A stretch of DNA of 64,000 bases from NCBI RefSeq assembly GCF_013403865.1, contig NZ_JABFDK010000005.1, positions 124,001 through 188,000 on the forward strand, written 5' to 3'. The stretch is from Winogradskyella costae (GTDB taxonomy: Bacteria > Bacteroidota > Bacteroidia > Flavobacteriales > Flavobacteriaceae). The translations under genes and the position numbers were made by a program. The number at the start of each line of letters is the position of its first letter. Position 1 is the stretch's first letter. The notes below the pieces were generated by a model. The model made no database searches. It saw nothing but the letters and a program-made list of their open reading frames with translations, and was not told the origin of the DNA. Shown here one piece after another: positions 34,300-44,099 of the stretch.

Positions 34300-34549
34300 A
34301 TATAAAAGCTATTGTGGTTTAAATCTTTTGCAAGATAATGGAATTTGAAATTCAGTTCTCTAAATAAGACGCTAAAGTTGTTGGGTTGTTACAATCTTAT
34401 TAAAAAGATTAAAATTTTTCAATTTTAAAACAATCAGTATAGGTCGTTTTTTATGTTTTAAGAGTTTATTTTTAAAACACCGTTAAGATCCGCGTAGGGG
34501 AACAATCTAAGCATTCAACTTTTTATGCTTATTGTATCGTAATATTTTA

Positions 34550-35320
34550 TTACAGTCTAATTTTGAAATGTTCTTTTGCTTGCTCTTTCCTAAAGAATAC
34601 AAAACCCAAATTGAATCCATCTACCGTGACTGTGACTGAATCGTGGTTCTTAATATATTCCCAAGCTTCTGTCATGCCCTTAGACCAATAAATATCATCA
34701 AAAACAAATACCGAATCATTGTGAGTAGTAGGTAATAAGGCTTCAAAATATTGAATGGTAGCCTCTTTGTTATGATGACCATCAAAGAATATGAAATCGT
34801 AGCTGTTGTGTTTTAATCCAGGGATTTTATTCGTGAAATTTCCGACTTTGAATTCAACATTTTTAATCTTAAGTTTTGTGAGTTGCGATTGCGCGAAAGT
34901 AGAGGTGTTTAAACAGCCTTCTATGGTCGTAATCTTTGAGGAATTATTTGCTAATGCTATAGCATAGGTACCCATTCCTAATGATGTGCCTAATTCTAAA
35001 ATACGCTTAAACCCGAAGTATTTGGAAACTCTGTAAAGGAGCTCCGAATCCTTTTTGGAACTGCTCGAGGTTTTTGCCATTTTACTAACCTTTCGTTGAT
35101 TAGCGTCTAAAATCTTTGAGCCTTCACCTAAATCTATGATTTCTAGAATAATGTTTGAGTTTTCTAAGGCTTTTTTATACTGTTTGAGTTTAGCGTAGGC
35201 ATCATAGTTGGTTTTGTCATACAAGCATTTGGTGACAAAATTATAAACAAAAGGGGAGTGGACTCCGTGTTGATTGGAGGCTTTTGAAAGGAATTTTATG
35301 TATGCTTTTGCTTGGTACAC
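34550..35320 (-). CDS. Class I SAM-dependent methyltransferase
   Basis: A 256-aa protein. The SAM-binding motif I is ILELGTSLGMGTYAIALA, with TTIEG (acidic residue after strand 2) and FIFFDGHHNK and VFVFDDIYWSKGM in later strands. It resembles O-methyltransferase-type enzymes of Bacteroidota with an N-terminal helical cap (SNQHGVHSPFVYNFVTKCLY). The start is GTG at 35320, as no ATG lies upstream and the N-terminal pattern fits. Substrate unknown. Confidence 0.88.
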   Translation of the reverse strand: MYQAKAYIKFLSKASNQHGVHSPFVYNFVTKCLYDKTNYDAYAKLKQYKKALENSNIILEIIDLGEGSKILDANQRKVSKMAKTSSSSKKDSELLYRVSKYFGFKRILELGTSLGMGTYAIALANNSSKITTIEGCLNTSTFAQSQLTKLKIKNVEFKVGNFTNKIPGLKHNSYDFIFFDGHHNKEATIQYFEALLPTTHNDSVFVFDDIYWSKGMTEAWEYIKNHDSVTVTVDGFNLGFVFFRKEQAKEHFKIRL

Positions 35321-35333
35321 TTTATTAGTTTCA

Positions 35334-35405
35334 GAGTTTCAAAGTTGCTGAGTTTTGAAGTCTCAAAGTTATAGAGTTTCAGAGTTTCAGAGTTTCAGAG
35401 TTTGG
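35334..35405. repeat. Tandem AGTTTCAG repeats
   Basis: Imperfect 8-10-base repeats (AGAGTTTCAGAGTTTCAG and AAAGTTGCTGAGTTTTGA types) just upstream of the methyltransferase start codon. No gene. Confidence 0.8.
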
Positions 35406-35507
35406 AAGCTGCGTAGATTAGTTTATAAAACGTCGTGTGTATTGGTACGTATTATTTAATTGCAACGCTTAGTTATTTTCTGTGAGCTTAAACAGATACT
35501 TTTTCTA

Positions 35508-35541
35508 ACCATCTAACCATCTAACCATCTAACCATCTAAC
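35508..35541. repeat. CCATCTAA 8-bp repeats at ABC-F stop
   Basis: About four copies of CCATCTAA, the reverse complement of the 27.57-kb unit. They run into the stop codon of the ABC-F gene. Confidence 0.85.
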
Positions 35542-37399
35542 CTTCGAGCTTCTCAGCCAATTCAAACCAGCGCATTTCTTTTTCTTCAATAGTATCTATA
35601 ACTACTTGCAATTTTTCTGAAAGTTTACTGATTTGGTCTTGGGTTAAGTCCGGATTATGAAACTTCGCTTCTAATTCTGTTTTATCTAATTCTAAAGATC
35701 TTATTTTAGAGGCTAAGTTTTTGTATTCCTTTTGTTCGTTGTAATCTAACTTGTTGGCTTCGTTTTGCTTTTCCGCTTTGGTATCAACAACCTTTTCTAC
35801 GACTTCGATTTGTTTAGGTTGACTTTCATCATAGGCTCTAAAGTCGGAATAATTCCCAGGGAAATCATCTACAACACCTTGGCCTCTAAATACAAACATG
35901 TGATCTACAATTTTATCCATAAAGTAACGGTCGTGAGACACCACTAAAAGAACACCAGGGAAATCCATTAAGAAATCTTCAAGTACATTTAAAGTCACGA
36001 TGTCTAAATCGTTAGTCGGCTCATCCAAAATTAAAACATTGGGGTTTTGAATTAAAACGGTACACAAATACAATCGTTTTTGTTCACCACCACTTAGTTT
36101 TTCAACAAAATCCCATTGCTTTTTTCTGTCGAATAAGAATTTTTCTAATAATTGCTGAGCGCTAATTTGTCGGCCTTTGGCTAATGGAATATACTCACCA
36201 AACTCTTTAATGACATCAATAACTTTTTGGTTGGGTTTGGCTTTAATACCTCCTTGTGTATAATAACCAATCTTAACGGTTTCACCCAAGACAACTTTAC
36301 CGCTATCTGGCTGTGCACTTTGTGTTAAAAGATTTAGAAATGTAGATTTTCCTGTTCCGTTTTTTCCAATAATACCAATACGTTCTCCTTTCTTAAAGGT
36401 GTATTCAAAATCCTTTAAAATCGTTTTGTCTTTGAATGCTTTTGATACGTTATGAAACTCAATGATTTTACTCCCCAAACGTTCCATATTAATATCCAAT
36501 TCGATCGTATGGTCGTTACGACGTTGGTGTGCTTTAGATTTTATTTCAGAAAAATCATCAATTCTACTTTTCGATTTTGTGGTACGCGCTTTGGGTTGGC
36601 GACGCATCCATTCGAGTTCTTTTTTAAAGAGTTGTTTGGCTTTACCAACTTCAGTCGCTTGATTCTCGATTCGAGCTTGTTTCTTTTCTAAATAGTATGA
36701 ATAATTTCCTTTATAGGTGTGTAATTCGCCATGATCTAACTCTATAATTTCATTACAAACACGTTCTAGGAAGTAACGGTCGTGCGTTACCATGAATAGT
36801 GTTTGCTGAGTTTTAGCGAAATACTCTTCTAACCATTCAATCATTTCTAGATCAAGGTGGTTGGTAGGTTCATCGAGAATTAAAATATCAGGTTTGCTTA
36901 GAAGTGCTTGGGCTAATGCTAAACGCTTTTTCTGTCCACCAGAAAGTGTTTTAACTTTTAACGTAAGATCATCTAATTTTAACTGCGATAAAGTTTGCTG
37001 GTATTGCGTCTCAAATTCCCATGCGTTATAACGATCCATGCCTTCAAAGGCTTTTTGATAGGCATCAGCATCTTCTGGGTTGTTTAAAGCCTGTTCATAC
37101 GCTTCAATGATTTTTAAAACAGGGATGTCCGAAGCAAATATGGTTTCTTCGAGTGTAAGGTCGGGATCTAAATCGGGTTCTTGATCTAAAAAGGCTAAAC
37201 GCAATCCTTTTCTAGCGACTATCTGTCCATCATCTGGTGTGTCCTTTCCAGCTAACATTTTTAAGATGGATGTTTTTCCACTTCCATTTTTAGCTACAAA
37301 AGCAATTTTCTGATCTTTATGTATGCTGAAAGACAAATTTTTAAAGAGTACTAGCTCTCCAAAAGCTTTTGATATGTTTTCTACGTTTAGGTAATTCAA
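35537..37399 (-). CDS. ABC-F family ATPase (Uup/EttA-like)
   Basis: A 620-aa soluble protein with two ABC modules: Walker A GKNGSGKTS near 38 and GKNGTGKST near 350, each with LSGGQ/LSGGEQKR and ILDEPTNHLD / ILDEPTNDLD. The inter-domain linker is basic (ARTTKSKSRID), and a coiled-coil C-terminus (about 540-620) is present, as in Uup. ABC-F proteins act on the ribosome to resolve stalled states; some give antibiotic resistance. The start appears to be TTG at 37399 (sequence NYLNVENISKAFGE begins the fold), since no ATG lies suitably upstream. Confidence 0.92.
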   Translation of the reverse strand: MNYLNVENISKAFGELVLFKNLSFSIHKDQKIAFVAKNGSGKTSILKMLAGKDTPDDGQIVARKGLRLAFLDQEPDLDPDLTLEETIFASDIPVLKIIEAYEQALNNPEDADAYQKAFEGMDRYNAWEFETQYQQTLSQLKLDDLTLKVKTLSGGQKKRLALAQALLSKPDILILDEPTNHLDLEMIEWLEEYFAKTQQTLFMVTHDRYFLERVCNEIIELDHGELHTYKGNYSYYLEKKQARIENQATEVGKAKQLFKKELEWMRRQPKARTTKSKSRIDDFSEIKSKAHQRRNDHTIELDINMERLGSKIIEFHNVSKAFKDKTILKDFEYTFKKGERIGIIGKNGTGKSTFLNLLTQSAQPDSGKVVLGETVKIGYYTQGGIKAKPNQKVIDVIKEFGEYIPLAKGRQISAQQLLEKFLFDRKKQWDFVEKLSGGEQKRLYLCTVLIQNPNVLILDEPTNDLDIVTLNVLEDFLMDFPGVLLVVSHDRYFMDKIVDHMFVFRGQGVVDDFPGNYSDFRAYDESQPKQIEVVEKVVDTKAEKQNEANKLDYNEQKEYKNLASKIRSLELDKTELEAKFHNPDLTQDQISKLSEKLQVVIDTIEEKEMRWFELAEKLEG

Positions 37400-37501
37400 G
37401 GTGTTTTTTTTGCAAAGAACGGAAATAAACCAAAAAGAAACGTATTAGTTTTGATATTAGTGTTGATACATTATATTTGTGTCCAAAGATCCATTGTATT
37501 T

Positions 37502-38302
37502 ATGAAGCATATTAGGCTTTTAATTATTGTTTTGAGTTGTGTTGTTGTATCGTCTTGTATCCCTCATAAAGACACTGTTTATTTGCAAGTTAAGGAGGAT
37601 GCTATCAATGATACTATTCCTAATAATCTTAGTGAAATTCAGAAACCTTACCGTGTTCAAGTTAATGATATTTTAAATATTCGTGTAAAAGCATTGGACC
37701 AAGAAACTGTCTCTATTTTAAATCCTGCAGGGGACGGTAATTTAAATGCTAGTAGTGCGGAACGAGCTTTCTTTGATGGGTTTACTGTCGATGTACATGG
37801 GAATGTAAGAATGCCAACACTTGGTTATATTAATGTCTTAGGATTTACCACGGAAGAGATTGAAAAAGCGATAGAACAGAAGTTACTAGACGAGCAATTT
37901 AAAGAGACGGCTAATATTTTTGTGACTGTAAAATTGGCGGGATTACGTTATACAGCGAATGGAGAAGTTGGCTCACCGGGAAGTCAAGTATTATTTACAG
38001 AACGTGTAAATATTTTTGAAGCCATTGCTAATGTGGGGGAAATCCCAGTGACAGGAAATAAAAAGGATGTCTTAATTATTAGGCAATATCCGCAAGGACA
38101 GAAAATACATCATTTAGATTTAACAGATATAAGAGTAATGCAGTCTCCTTATTATTATATACAGCCTAATGACATTATTTATGTAAAGCCATTGGTTCAG
38201 AAATCGATAGGTACAGGTACAACGGCCATTTCTGGTATTGCTGCGATAGCCTCTATACTTTCGTTATTGACTACTGGAGTCTTACTTTTTACCAGATTAT
38301 AA
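37502..38302 (+). CDS. Wza-like outer-membrane polysaccharide export lipoprotein
   Basis: A 266-aa lipoprotein from the ATG at 37502 (the frame opens at 37451, but the extra 17 residues precede the signal). MKHIRLLIIVLSCVVVSSC gives a lipobox with cysteine 19. A Poly_export domain follows (YRVQVNDILNIRVKALD), then SLBB-type segments (YTANGEVGSPG, YYYIQPNDIIYVKPL). The C-terminal hydrophobic stretch after residue 240 would span a membrane. It starts the polysaccharide locus and is six bases upstream of the tyrosine kinase. Confidence 0.92.
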   Translation: MKHIRLLIIVLSCVVVSSCIPHKDTVYLQVKEDAINDTIPNNLSEIQKPYRVQVNDILNIRVKALDQETVSILNPAGDGNLNASSAERAFFDGFTVDVHGNVRMPTLGYINVLGFTTEEIEKAIEQKLLDEQFKETANIFVTVKLAGLRYTANGEVGSPGSQVLFTERVNIFEAIANVGEIPVTGNKKDVLIIRQYPQGQKIHHLDLTDIRVMQSPYYYIQPNDIIYVKPLVQKSIGTGTTAISGIAAIASILSLLTTGVLLFTRL

Positions 38303-38308
38303 TTACAG

Positions 38309-40786
38309 ATGAGAGATTACGACGAGATAGATGACGTAGAGTCACAAAGTATAAGTTTTGATTTTAGAGGTTATTTATTTAAAGTATTAAACCTTTGGAA
38401 ATTCGTGCTAGTTTGTGTAGGGGCGGCTATGCTGATCGCTTATTTTATTAATGTTAGGAAGCAGAATGTTTACAAATTAGACTCTTTGATTTCCGTAGAT
38501 AATGATCAGAATCCTTTTTTTACGGCGAATACCAGTATATCCTTTAATTGGGGAGGAACATCAGGAAAAGTAGGGAAGATTTTGACGGCTATTAAAACGC
38601 GAACTCATAATGAAATCGTTGTAGATTCGCTCCAATATTACATGGAGTATTTAGAGCAAGGAAAGTATCGTAAGATAGACATTTATAAAAAAGCTCCTTT
38701 TAGGTTTGTAATTGACACGTCTAAAAGCCAAGTGCTTAATTACCCTATAGGTATACGATTTTTAAATGCTAACGAATTTGAAATATTTACAGAATTTGAA
38801 GGAGCAACGGCGATGGCTCAAAAGTATGGCGATAAAACAAAGTCCCAAATTAAAGTGACTACTGGGATTTTTACAAAAACCTTTAAAAATGATGAGATTA
38901 TAGAATTACCATTTCTGAATGGACAAATTGTCGTGAAACCCTCTCGCACTATGGTTGCAGGGGCTGAGTATTTCCTTAAGTTCAGCAATTTTGATGCAGT
39001 GGTTAATAATTATAAGAGCAGTGTTATGATTAGTACTGTAGGTACGTCATCGGGTTCTATTTTAAGTTTGCAATTGGCAGGACATAATAAGGCTAAAATT
39101 GTAGATTATTTGAATACGACTTCAGTTATTCTCAGTAAAACGGAACTACAACGTAAAAATTTGTATGCCACCAATACCATAAAATTTATAGATAGTAGTT
39201 TGGCTGCTGTGAATACAAATCTCGAAGGGTTTACAAACGAGATGAATCAGTTTCGTAGTGAAAATAAAATTATTGATGTTAGTGCTGAAATCACTCAGAT
39301 TTCAGACGAATTACGAAGGTTTGAATTAGAAAAACAAGATGAGGAGTCTAAACTCGATTATTTAAACAATCTTGAGGTTTATTTAAATACGAAAACGGAT
39401 TATACCAACATTGCAGCTCCAACTAGTGTGGGTATAGACGAAACTAATATTCTTAGTAGTGTTTCTAAAATTGTAACGTTAGCAGCCGAACGTCAAAATC
39501 TGGAGTATACTACCAAAGAAGGTTCAGGACTTTTTAAAGAGCTAGACCGTCGTATCGATTCTGAAAAAAATGTATTACTTGAAACTATAGATGCAACGAA
39601 GGAAACGATCCGCGTGAGAATACAGTCTGTGAATAAAAGGATTTCAAATTTAGAGGGGAAGCTCAGTGGTTTGCCAGAGGACGAGCAGCAGTTTTTAAAG
39701 ATTCAGAGACAATTAGACATGAGTCAAGAGGCTTATGATATTTATTTAGCGAAACGCAGTGAAGCTGCGATTGTTAAAGCTGCTAATATTTCAGATATTA
39801 CCATCATTGATGAGGCTAAAGATATAGGTGGTGGTATAATAGGGCCTAACAAGTCTTTGAACTATATGATGGCTTTAATGATGGGGTTCTTTATTCCTAT
39901 GTTATTAATATTTATAGTTTATTTATTGGATAATACAATTCATGGATCCGATGAGATTACACGAATGTCTAAAATTCCAATACTAGGGTTAGTCGGGAAG
40001 TACCGGTATAAAAATAACTTAGTGGCTTTTGAAAAACCGAAATCAGCTGTAGCAGAATCTTTTCGAGCAATACGTTCGAGTTTACAATTTATTTTTAAAA
40101 ATCATTCTTCAGAAACTAGGGCTAACACCTTGATGGTTACCTCTTCCGTGAGTGGAGAAGGGAAAACGTTCACTTCTATTAATGTCGCGACGGTCTATGC
40201 GCTCTCAGGAAAAAAAACCATTTTATTAGGATTGGATTTACGTAAGCCAAAAATCTTTGATGATTTTAATATTACGAATGAAAAAGGTGTGGTTAATTAC
40301 CTGATTGGAGATGATACTCTGGAGGATATTACAACCCATACACATATCGAGAATTTAGATGTGATACCTTCTGGTCCTATTCCTCCTAATCCTTCTGAAT
40401 TATTAATGAGTGATAATCTAAAAGCTTTAATCAATCAGCTTAAGGAAGATTACGATATGATTATTTTGGATACACCTCCTTTGGGTCTGGTAACGGATGC
40501 TTTAGAATTAACGCAGTATGCTGATGCGACTATTTTTATGGTACGACTAGATTACACTAAGAAAGGTATGTTGCAATTAGTGAATGCAAAGCATAGAACA
40601 GGTGAGCTTAAAAATGTTAATTTCGTTCTAAACTTCTATAGACATAAAAATAACAGTAATTATGGTTATGGCTATGGTTACGGTTATGGCTACGGTTACG
40701 GCTATGGCGTTTATGGTAATGCATATCATGAAAAGGATAAGCAGTCTATTCTGAAGAGGGTTAAAGGATTTTTAAATCGGATCTAG
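38309..40786 (+). CDS. Wzc-like chain-length regulator / tyrosine autokinase
   Basis: An 825-aa protein. The Wzz domain has TM1 at about 30-48, a long periplasmic helical part and TM2 at about 518-540. The cytoplasmic BY-kinase domain has Walker A SVSGEGKT (613-620), Walker A' GLDLRKP and Walker B MIILDTPP. The C-terminal tyrosine cluster is unusually regular: eight YG pairs at residues 785-800, then two further tyrosines. In Wzc, cycles of phosphorylation in this tail control export and chain length. Works with the Wza-like protein encoded upstream. Confidence 0.93.
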   Translation: MRDYDEIDDVESQSISFDFRGYLFKVLNLWKFVLVCVGAAMLIAYFINVRKQNVYKLDSLISVDNDQNPFFTANTSISFNWGGTSGKVGKILTAIKTRTHNEIVVDSLQYYMEYLEQGKYRKIDIYKKAPFRFVIDTSKSQVLNYPIGIRFLNANEFEIFTEFEGATAMAQKYGDKTKSQIKVTTGIFTKTFKNDEIIELPFLNGQIVVKPSRTMVAGAEYFLKFSNFDAVVNNYKSSVMISTVGTSSGSILSLQLAGHNKAKIVDYLNTTSVILSKTELQRKNLYATNTIKFIDSSLAAVNTNLEGFTNEMNQFRSENKIIDVSAEITQISDELRRFELEKQDEESKLDYLNNLEVYLNTKTDYTNIAAPTSVGIDETNILSSVSKIVTLAAERQNLEYTTKEGSGLFKELDRRIDSEKNVLLETIDATKETIRVRIQSVNKRISNLEGKLSGLPEDEQQFLKIQRQLDMSQEAYDIYLAKRSEAAIVKAANISDITIIDEAKDIGGGIIGPNKSLNYMMALMMGFFIPMLLIFIVYLLDNTIHGSDEITRMSKIPILGLVGKYRYKNNLVAFEKPKSAVAESFRAIRSSLQFIFKNHSSETRANTLMVTSSVSGEGKTFTSINVATVYALSGKKTILLGLDLRKPKIFDDFNITNEKGVVNYLIGDDTLEDITTHTHIENLDVIPSGPIPPNPSELLMSDNLKALINQLKEDYDMIILDTPPLGLVTDALELTQYADATIFMVRLDYTKKGMLQLVNAKHRTGELKNVNFVLNFYRHKNNSNYGYGYGYGYGYGYGYGVYGNAYHEKDKQSILKRVKGFLNRI

Positions 40787-40889
40787 TTGATGGCTATTAG
40801 CCTTTAGCTGTTGAGTATCCATGAAAATTTAATTTATCTTCTCTAGAAGTTAAGGACGGAGACGTAGGAATTTGAATATTTTTAACTGT

Positions 40890-41486
40890 ATGCTTATGAT
40901 TAGTAAAAGTCAGCTTTGGGTTAAACGTATTTTTGATGTTGCCATCGTAATGCTATTTTTGCCTCTGCTAGTTTTACCTATTCTATTATTAATTTTCATT
41001 GCTACTATAGATACTAAAAAATGGGGTGTCTACTCGCAACTTCGAGTTGGACAGTATGGAAAACTTTTCAGGATTTATAAAATTAGAACTTTAACAGATG
41101 GTGAGCATCGGTTAGGACAATTAGACTGCAGCGCATCTTCCGTAGGCCGATTTTTAAGACGAACAAAATTAAACGAATTACCTCAGCTCTATAATGTGCT
41201 TATAGGGGACATGAGCTTCGTTGGGCCTAGACCTGATTTGCAGGGTTTTGCAGATGAGTTAGTTGGGCGCGATCGTATTATTCTGAAAGTTAAACCTGGA
41301 ATTACTGGACCCGCTTCTTTAAAATATAAGCATGAGGAAGAAGAGTTGAAATGTCAAAATGATCCCGAACACTACAATAGAACGATTATTTGGGTCGATA
41401 AGGTTAAAATCAATAAAAAATACGTACAGAATTACAGTTTTTACTTAGATTTGACACTCATTGTAAAATCTATTTTAAACAAATGA
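40890..41486 (+). CDS. Initiating sugar-phosphate transferase (polyisoprenyl type)
   Basis: A 198-aa member of the bacterial sugar transferase family (WcaJ/PglC type), which moves a sugar-1-phosphate from a UDP-sugar to undecaprenyl phosphate. The N-terminal membrane segment is about 15-38, after WVKRIFD. KIRTL, TKLNELPQLYNVLIGDMSFVGPRPD and KPGITGPASL are the family core. ATG at 40890 is preferred; 40896 is possible and a TTG at 40872 would add untypical residues. The small size fits the PglC-like catalytic core only. Overlaps the next gene by four bases. Confidence 0.92.
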   Translation: MLMISKSQLWVKRIFDVAIVMLFLPLLVLPILLLIFIATIDTKKWGVYSQLRVGQYGKLFRIYKIRTLTDGEHRLGQLDCSASSVGRFLRRTKLNELPQLYNVLIGDMSFVGPRPDLQGFADELVGRDRIILKVKPGITGPASLKYKHEEEELKCQNDPEHYNRTIIWVDKVKINKKYVQNYSFYLDLTLIVKSILNK

Positions 41487-42778
41487 ATCATTCAGAAGAT
41501 AAAATTGCAATTATAGGATTAGGTTATGTAGGATTGCCACTCGCTGTAGAGTTTGCTAAGCAATTCTTTGTTGTTGGCTTTGATATTAATAAACAGCGCA
41601 TCAGTGAATTAAATACAGGCCTAGATAAAACCTTGGAAGTTGAGAATGATCATTTGAAATCGGTTTTAACTACAGATATAAATGCAAGCAAAGGGTTGTT
41701 TATAACGGATGATATTGATGCCTTAACTACCACCAATTACTATATTGTCACAGTTCCGACACCAACAGATGCCTTAAATAAACCCGTGTTTACACCGTTG
41801 ATTAAAGCGAGTGAAACTGTTGGGAAAGTATTATCTAAAGATGATATTGTGGTTTACGAATCTACGGTGTATCCTGGAGCCACTGAGGATATTTGTATTC
41901 CTGTATTAGAAAAAAGCTCTGGTTTGGTTTATAATAAAGATTTCTATGCAGGCTATTCTCCAGAACGGATTAATCCAGGAGATAAGGAACATACAGTTAC
42001 AAAAATCTTAAAAGTAACCTCTGGTTCTACTCCAGAAATAGCTATAAAAGTTGATAATTTATATAAAAAAGTAATCGTTGCAGGTACACATATGGCACCT
42101 TCTATAAAAGTAGCTGAAGCGGCCAAAGTTATTGAAAATTCGCAGCGCGATATCAATATTGCTTTTGTAAATGAATTGTCTAAAATATTTAGACTTCTAG
42201 ATATCGATACTAAAGCAGTGTTAGAGGCGGCAGGAACCAAATGGAACTTCTTAAAATTCTCACCGGGTTTAGTTGGTGGGCATTGTATTGGGGTCGATCC
42301 TTATTATTTAGCACAAAAAGCTATAGAATCTGGTTATAATCCTGAAATTATTTTAGCTGGTCGTAAGATGAATGACAGTATGGGGAGCTATGTGGCTACC
42401 GAAACGGTGAAAATGATGATTAAAAAAGGGGCCACTATTAAAGGCTCAAAAGCTCTTGTTTTAGGCATCACGTTTAAAGAAAATTGTCCAGACATTAGAA
42501 ACTCTAGAGTTATTGATATTATTGAAGAGTTAGAAACATACGATGTGAATGTTGATGTGTATGATCCTTGGGCATCAGCTGAAGAAGTTAAGCATGAGTA
42601 TAAATTAGACTTAATTACTGATTTTGAAGATTTAAGTTCAGATTATGAAGCTGTTATTTTAGCCGTTTCACATAATGAATTCTTAAAATTAGATATTACT
42701 AAACTAAAATCACAAACCGGTGTTGTTTTCGATGTAAAATCTTTACTTCCAATAGACACTATAGACGCCAGATTATAA
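41483..42778 (+). CDS. UDP-HexNAc 6-dehydrogenase (TviB/WbpA-like)
   Basis: A 431-aa nucleotide-sugar dehydrogenase. The N-terminal NAD site is AIIGLGYVGLPLAVEF. The catalytic cysteine lies in PGLVGGHCIGVDPYYLAQKA, and the C-terminal domain binds the nucleotide (GITFKENCPDIRNS). The sequence fits the TviB/VpsB group, which oxidises UDP-GlcNAc to UDP-GlcNAc uronate. The overlap with the TviC-like epimerase gene (one base) supports production of a uronic acid such as UDP-GalNAcA. Substrate is inferred from family and neighbour. Confidence 0.93.
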   Translation: MNHSEDKIAIIGLGYVGLPLAVEFAKQFFVVGFDINKQRISELNTGLDKTLEVENDHLKSVLTTDINASKGLFITDDIDALTTTNYYIVTVPTPTDALNKPVFTPLIKASETVGKVLSKDDIVVYESTVYPGATEDICIPVLEKSSGLVYNKDFYAGYSPERINPGDKEHTVTKILKVTSGSTPEIAIKVDNLYKKVIVAGTHMAPSIKVAEAAKVIENSQRDINIAFVNELSKIFRLLDIDTKAVLEAAGTKWNFLKFSPGLVGGHCIGVDPYYLAQKAIESGYNPEIILAGRKMNDSMGSYVATETVKMMIKKGATIKGSKALVLGITFKENCPDIRNSRVIDIIEELETYDVNVDVYDPWASAEEVKHEYKLDLITDFEDLSSDYEAVILAVSHNEFLKLDITKLKSQTGVVFDVKSLLPIDTIDARL

Positions 42779-43758
42779 TGTACGACAATCCTCACCATAA
42801 CACAGACCTATCCAAATTAAGTTTTTTAATCACTGGGGGAGGAGGTTTCATTGGCTCTAACCTTACAGAGTACTTACTAAAGTATAATGCTAAAAAAGTA
42901 CGCGTTTTAGATAACTTTTCTAATGGACACCGTGAAAATTTAACGGAGTTTATGGATAATCCTGCCTTCGAATTATTAGAAGGTGATATTAGAGACATAG
43001 AAACTTGTAAAAAAGCAATGGAAGGTATCGATTATGTGTCTCATCAAGCGGCGTTAGGTTCGGTGCCACGTTCTATTAATGATCCAGCAACCACTAACGA
43101 GGTTAATATTTCTGGGTTTTTAAATATGATGATTGCGTTGAAGGATAGTCTAACAGTAAAACGTATGGTCTATGCGGCGTCTAGCTCAACGTACGGAGAT
43201 AGTAAAGCCTTACCAAAAGTAGAAGATACTATAGGAAAACCATTATCTCCGTATGCCGTGACAAAATATGTGAACGAGTTATATGCAGATGTTTTCGGAA
43301 CTACTTATGATACTGATGTCATTGGTTTACGCTATTTTAATGTCTTTGGACCTAAGCAAAGTCCGGATGGTGCATATGCAGCCGTCATTCCTTTATTTAT
43401 GCAAGCGCTAAAAGACAATGTCGCTCCAAAAATTAATGGAGATGGAGAACAGACTCGAGATTTTACATTTATAGATAATGTGGTACAAGCTAATGTCAAA
43501 GGCTTTTTTGCATCTATAGAAGCAAAAAATGAGGTCTTTAATGTAGCCTGTGGAGAGCGTATTACAATCAATTATTTGTGGGAATCGTTACGAATTGCTG
43601 CTAACTCTGATTTGAAAGCCATTTACGGCCCAAATAGACAAGGTGATGTTAGGGATTCTTTGGCAGATGTTTCTAAGGCCCAAAATCTTTTAGGGTATCA
43701 GCCTAAATATACGGTTAGAGAGGGTTTGAAGATTACTTGGGATTCTTTTGAATCTTAA
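42778..43758 (+). CDS. NAD-dependent sugar epimerase (TviC/WbpP-like)
   Basis: A 326-aa extended SDR enzyme. The NAD-binding glycine motif is TGGGGFIGSNL, and the catalytic pattern is S-S-S-T-YG...Y-x3-K (PYAVTKY). RYFNVFGPKQSPDGAYAAVIP is the substrate loop. It groups by motif with UDP-GlcNAc(A) 4-epimerases, the partners of TviB-type dehydrogenases. Predicted to convert UDP-GlcNAcA to UDP-GalNAcA. Last gene of the first polysaccharide block; a repeat-rich region with a nuclease gene follows. Confidence 0.92.
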   Translation: MYDNPHHNTDLSKLSFLITGGGGFIGSNLTEYLLKYNAKKVRVLDNFSNGHRENLTEFMDNPAFELLEGDIRDIETCKKAMEGIDYVSHQAALGSVPRSINDPATTNEVNISGFLNMMIALKDSLTVKRMVYAASSSTYGDSKALPKVEDTIGKPLSPYAVTKYVNELYADVFGTTYDTDVIGLRYFNVFGPKQSPDGAYAAVIPLFMQALKDNVAPKINGDGEQTRDFTFIDNVVQANVKGFFASIEAKNEVFNVACGERITINYLWESLRIAANSDLKAIYGPNRQGDVRDSLADVSKAQNLLGYQPKYTVREGLKITWDSFES

Positions 43759-43778
43759 TATACGCTTTTGTGCGTGTT

Positions 43779-44086
43779 GAACACCCCTTTCTTCACCTCG
43801 TTCCTCGGGAATTCATTCCCCTCTTCAAAAGAAGAGGGGAGCGGGATAAGGTTGTTCTATTTGACATTGTATTCGGGAATTTGCTTTTTTTTATCATCTA
43901 TGCTTTTCTTTTAATAAAAAGGCAGAAAGTTATGGCTGGTGGTTACTTTTAAAATTCTTTTTTCTTATAATTTGAACCAGAAAGTTTGTGGCTTATACAG
44001 CTTATTTTGGTTTCCTATATGTGCTCTTCTCTTTAGTTAAATTGAGGTGGCTGAACCGCCGAAGACCGTTTAGACGGTGGGTTTGA
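43779..44086. repeat. Direct repeat, copy 1, flanking DUF559 gene
   Basis: A 308-base element. It begins GAACACCCCTTTCTTCACCT and continues with the palindromic CCCCTCTTCAAAAGAAGAGGGG, then GCAGAAAGTTATGGCTGGTG. Its final part pairs CCGCC...GACGGTGGG. It matches copy 2 at 44497-44821 at roughly 80% by eye and ends 14 bases before the DUF559 stop codon. Confidence 0.85.
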
Positions 44087-44099
44087 TATTTTATTTATA

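Noticed and set aside
43770..43952. 60-codon frame inside the 0.3-kb direct repeat
   Set aside because: The frame is not kept in the second repeat copy and shows no protein-like conservation, so the repeat is treated as non-coding.
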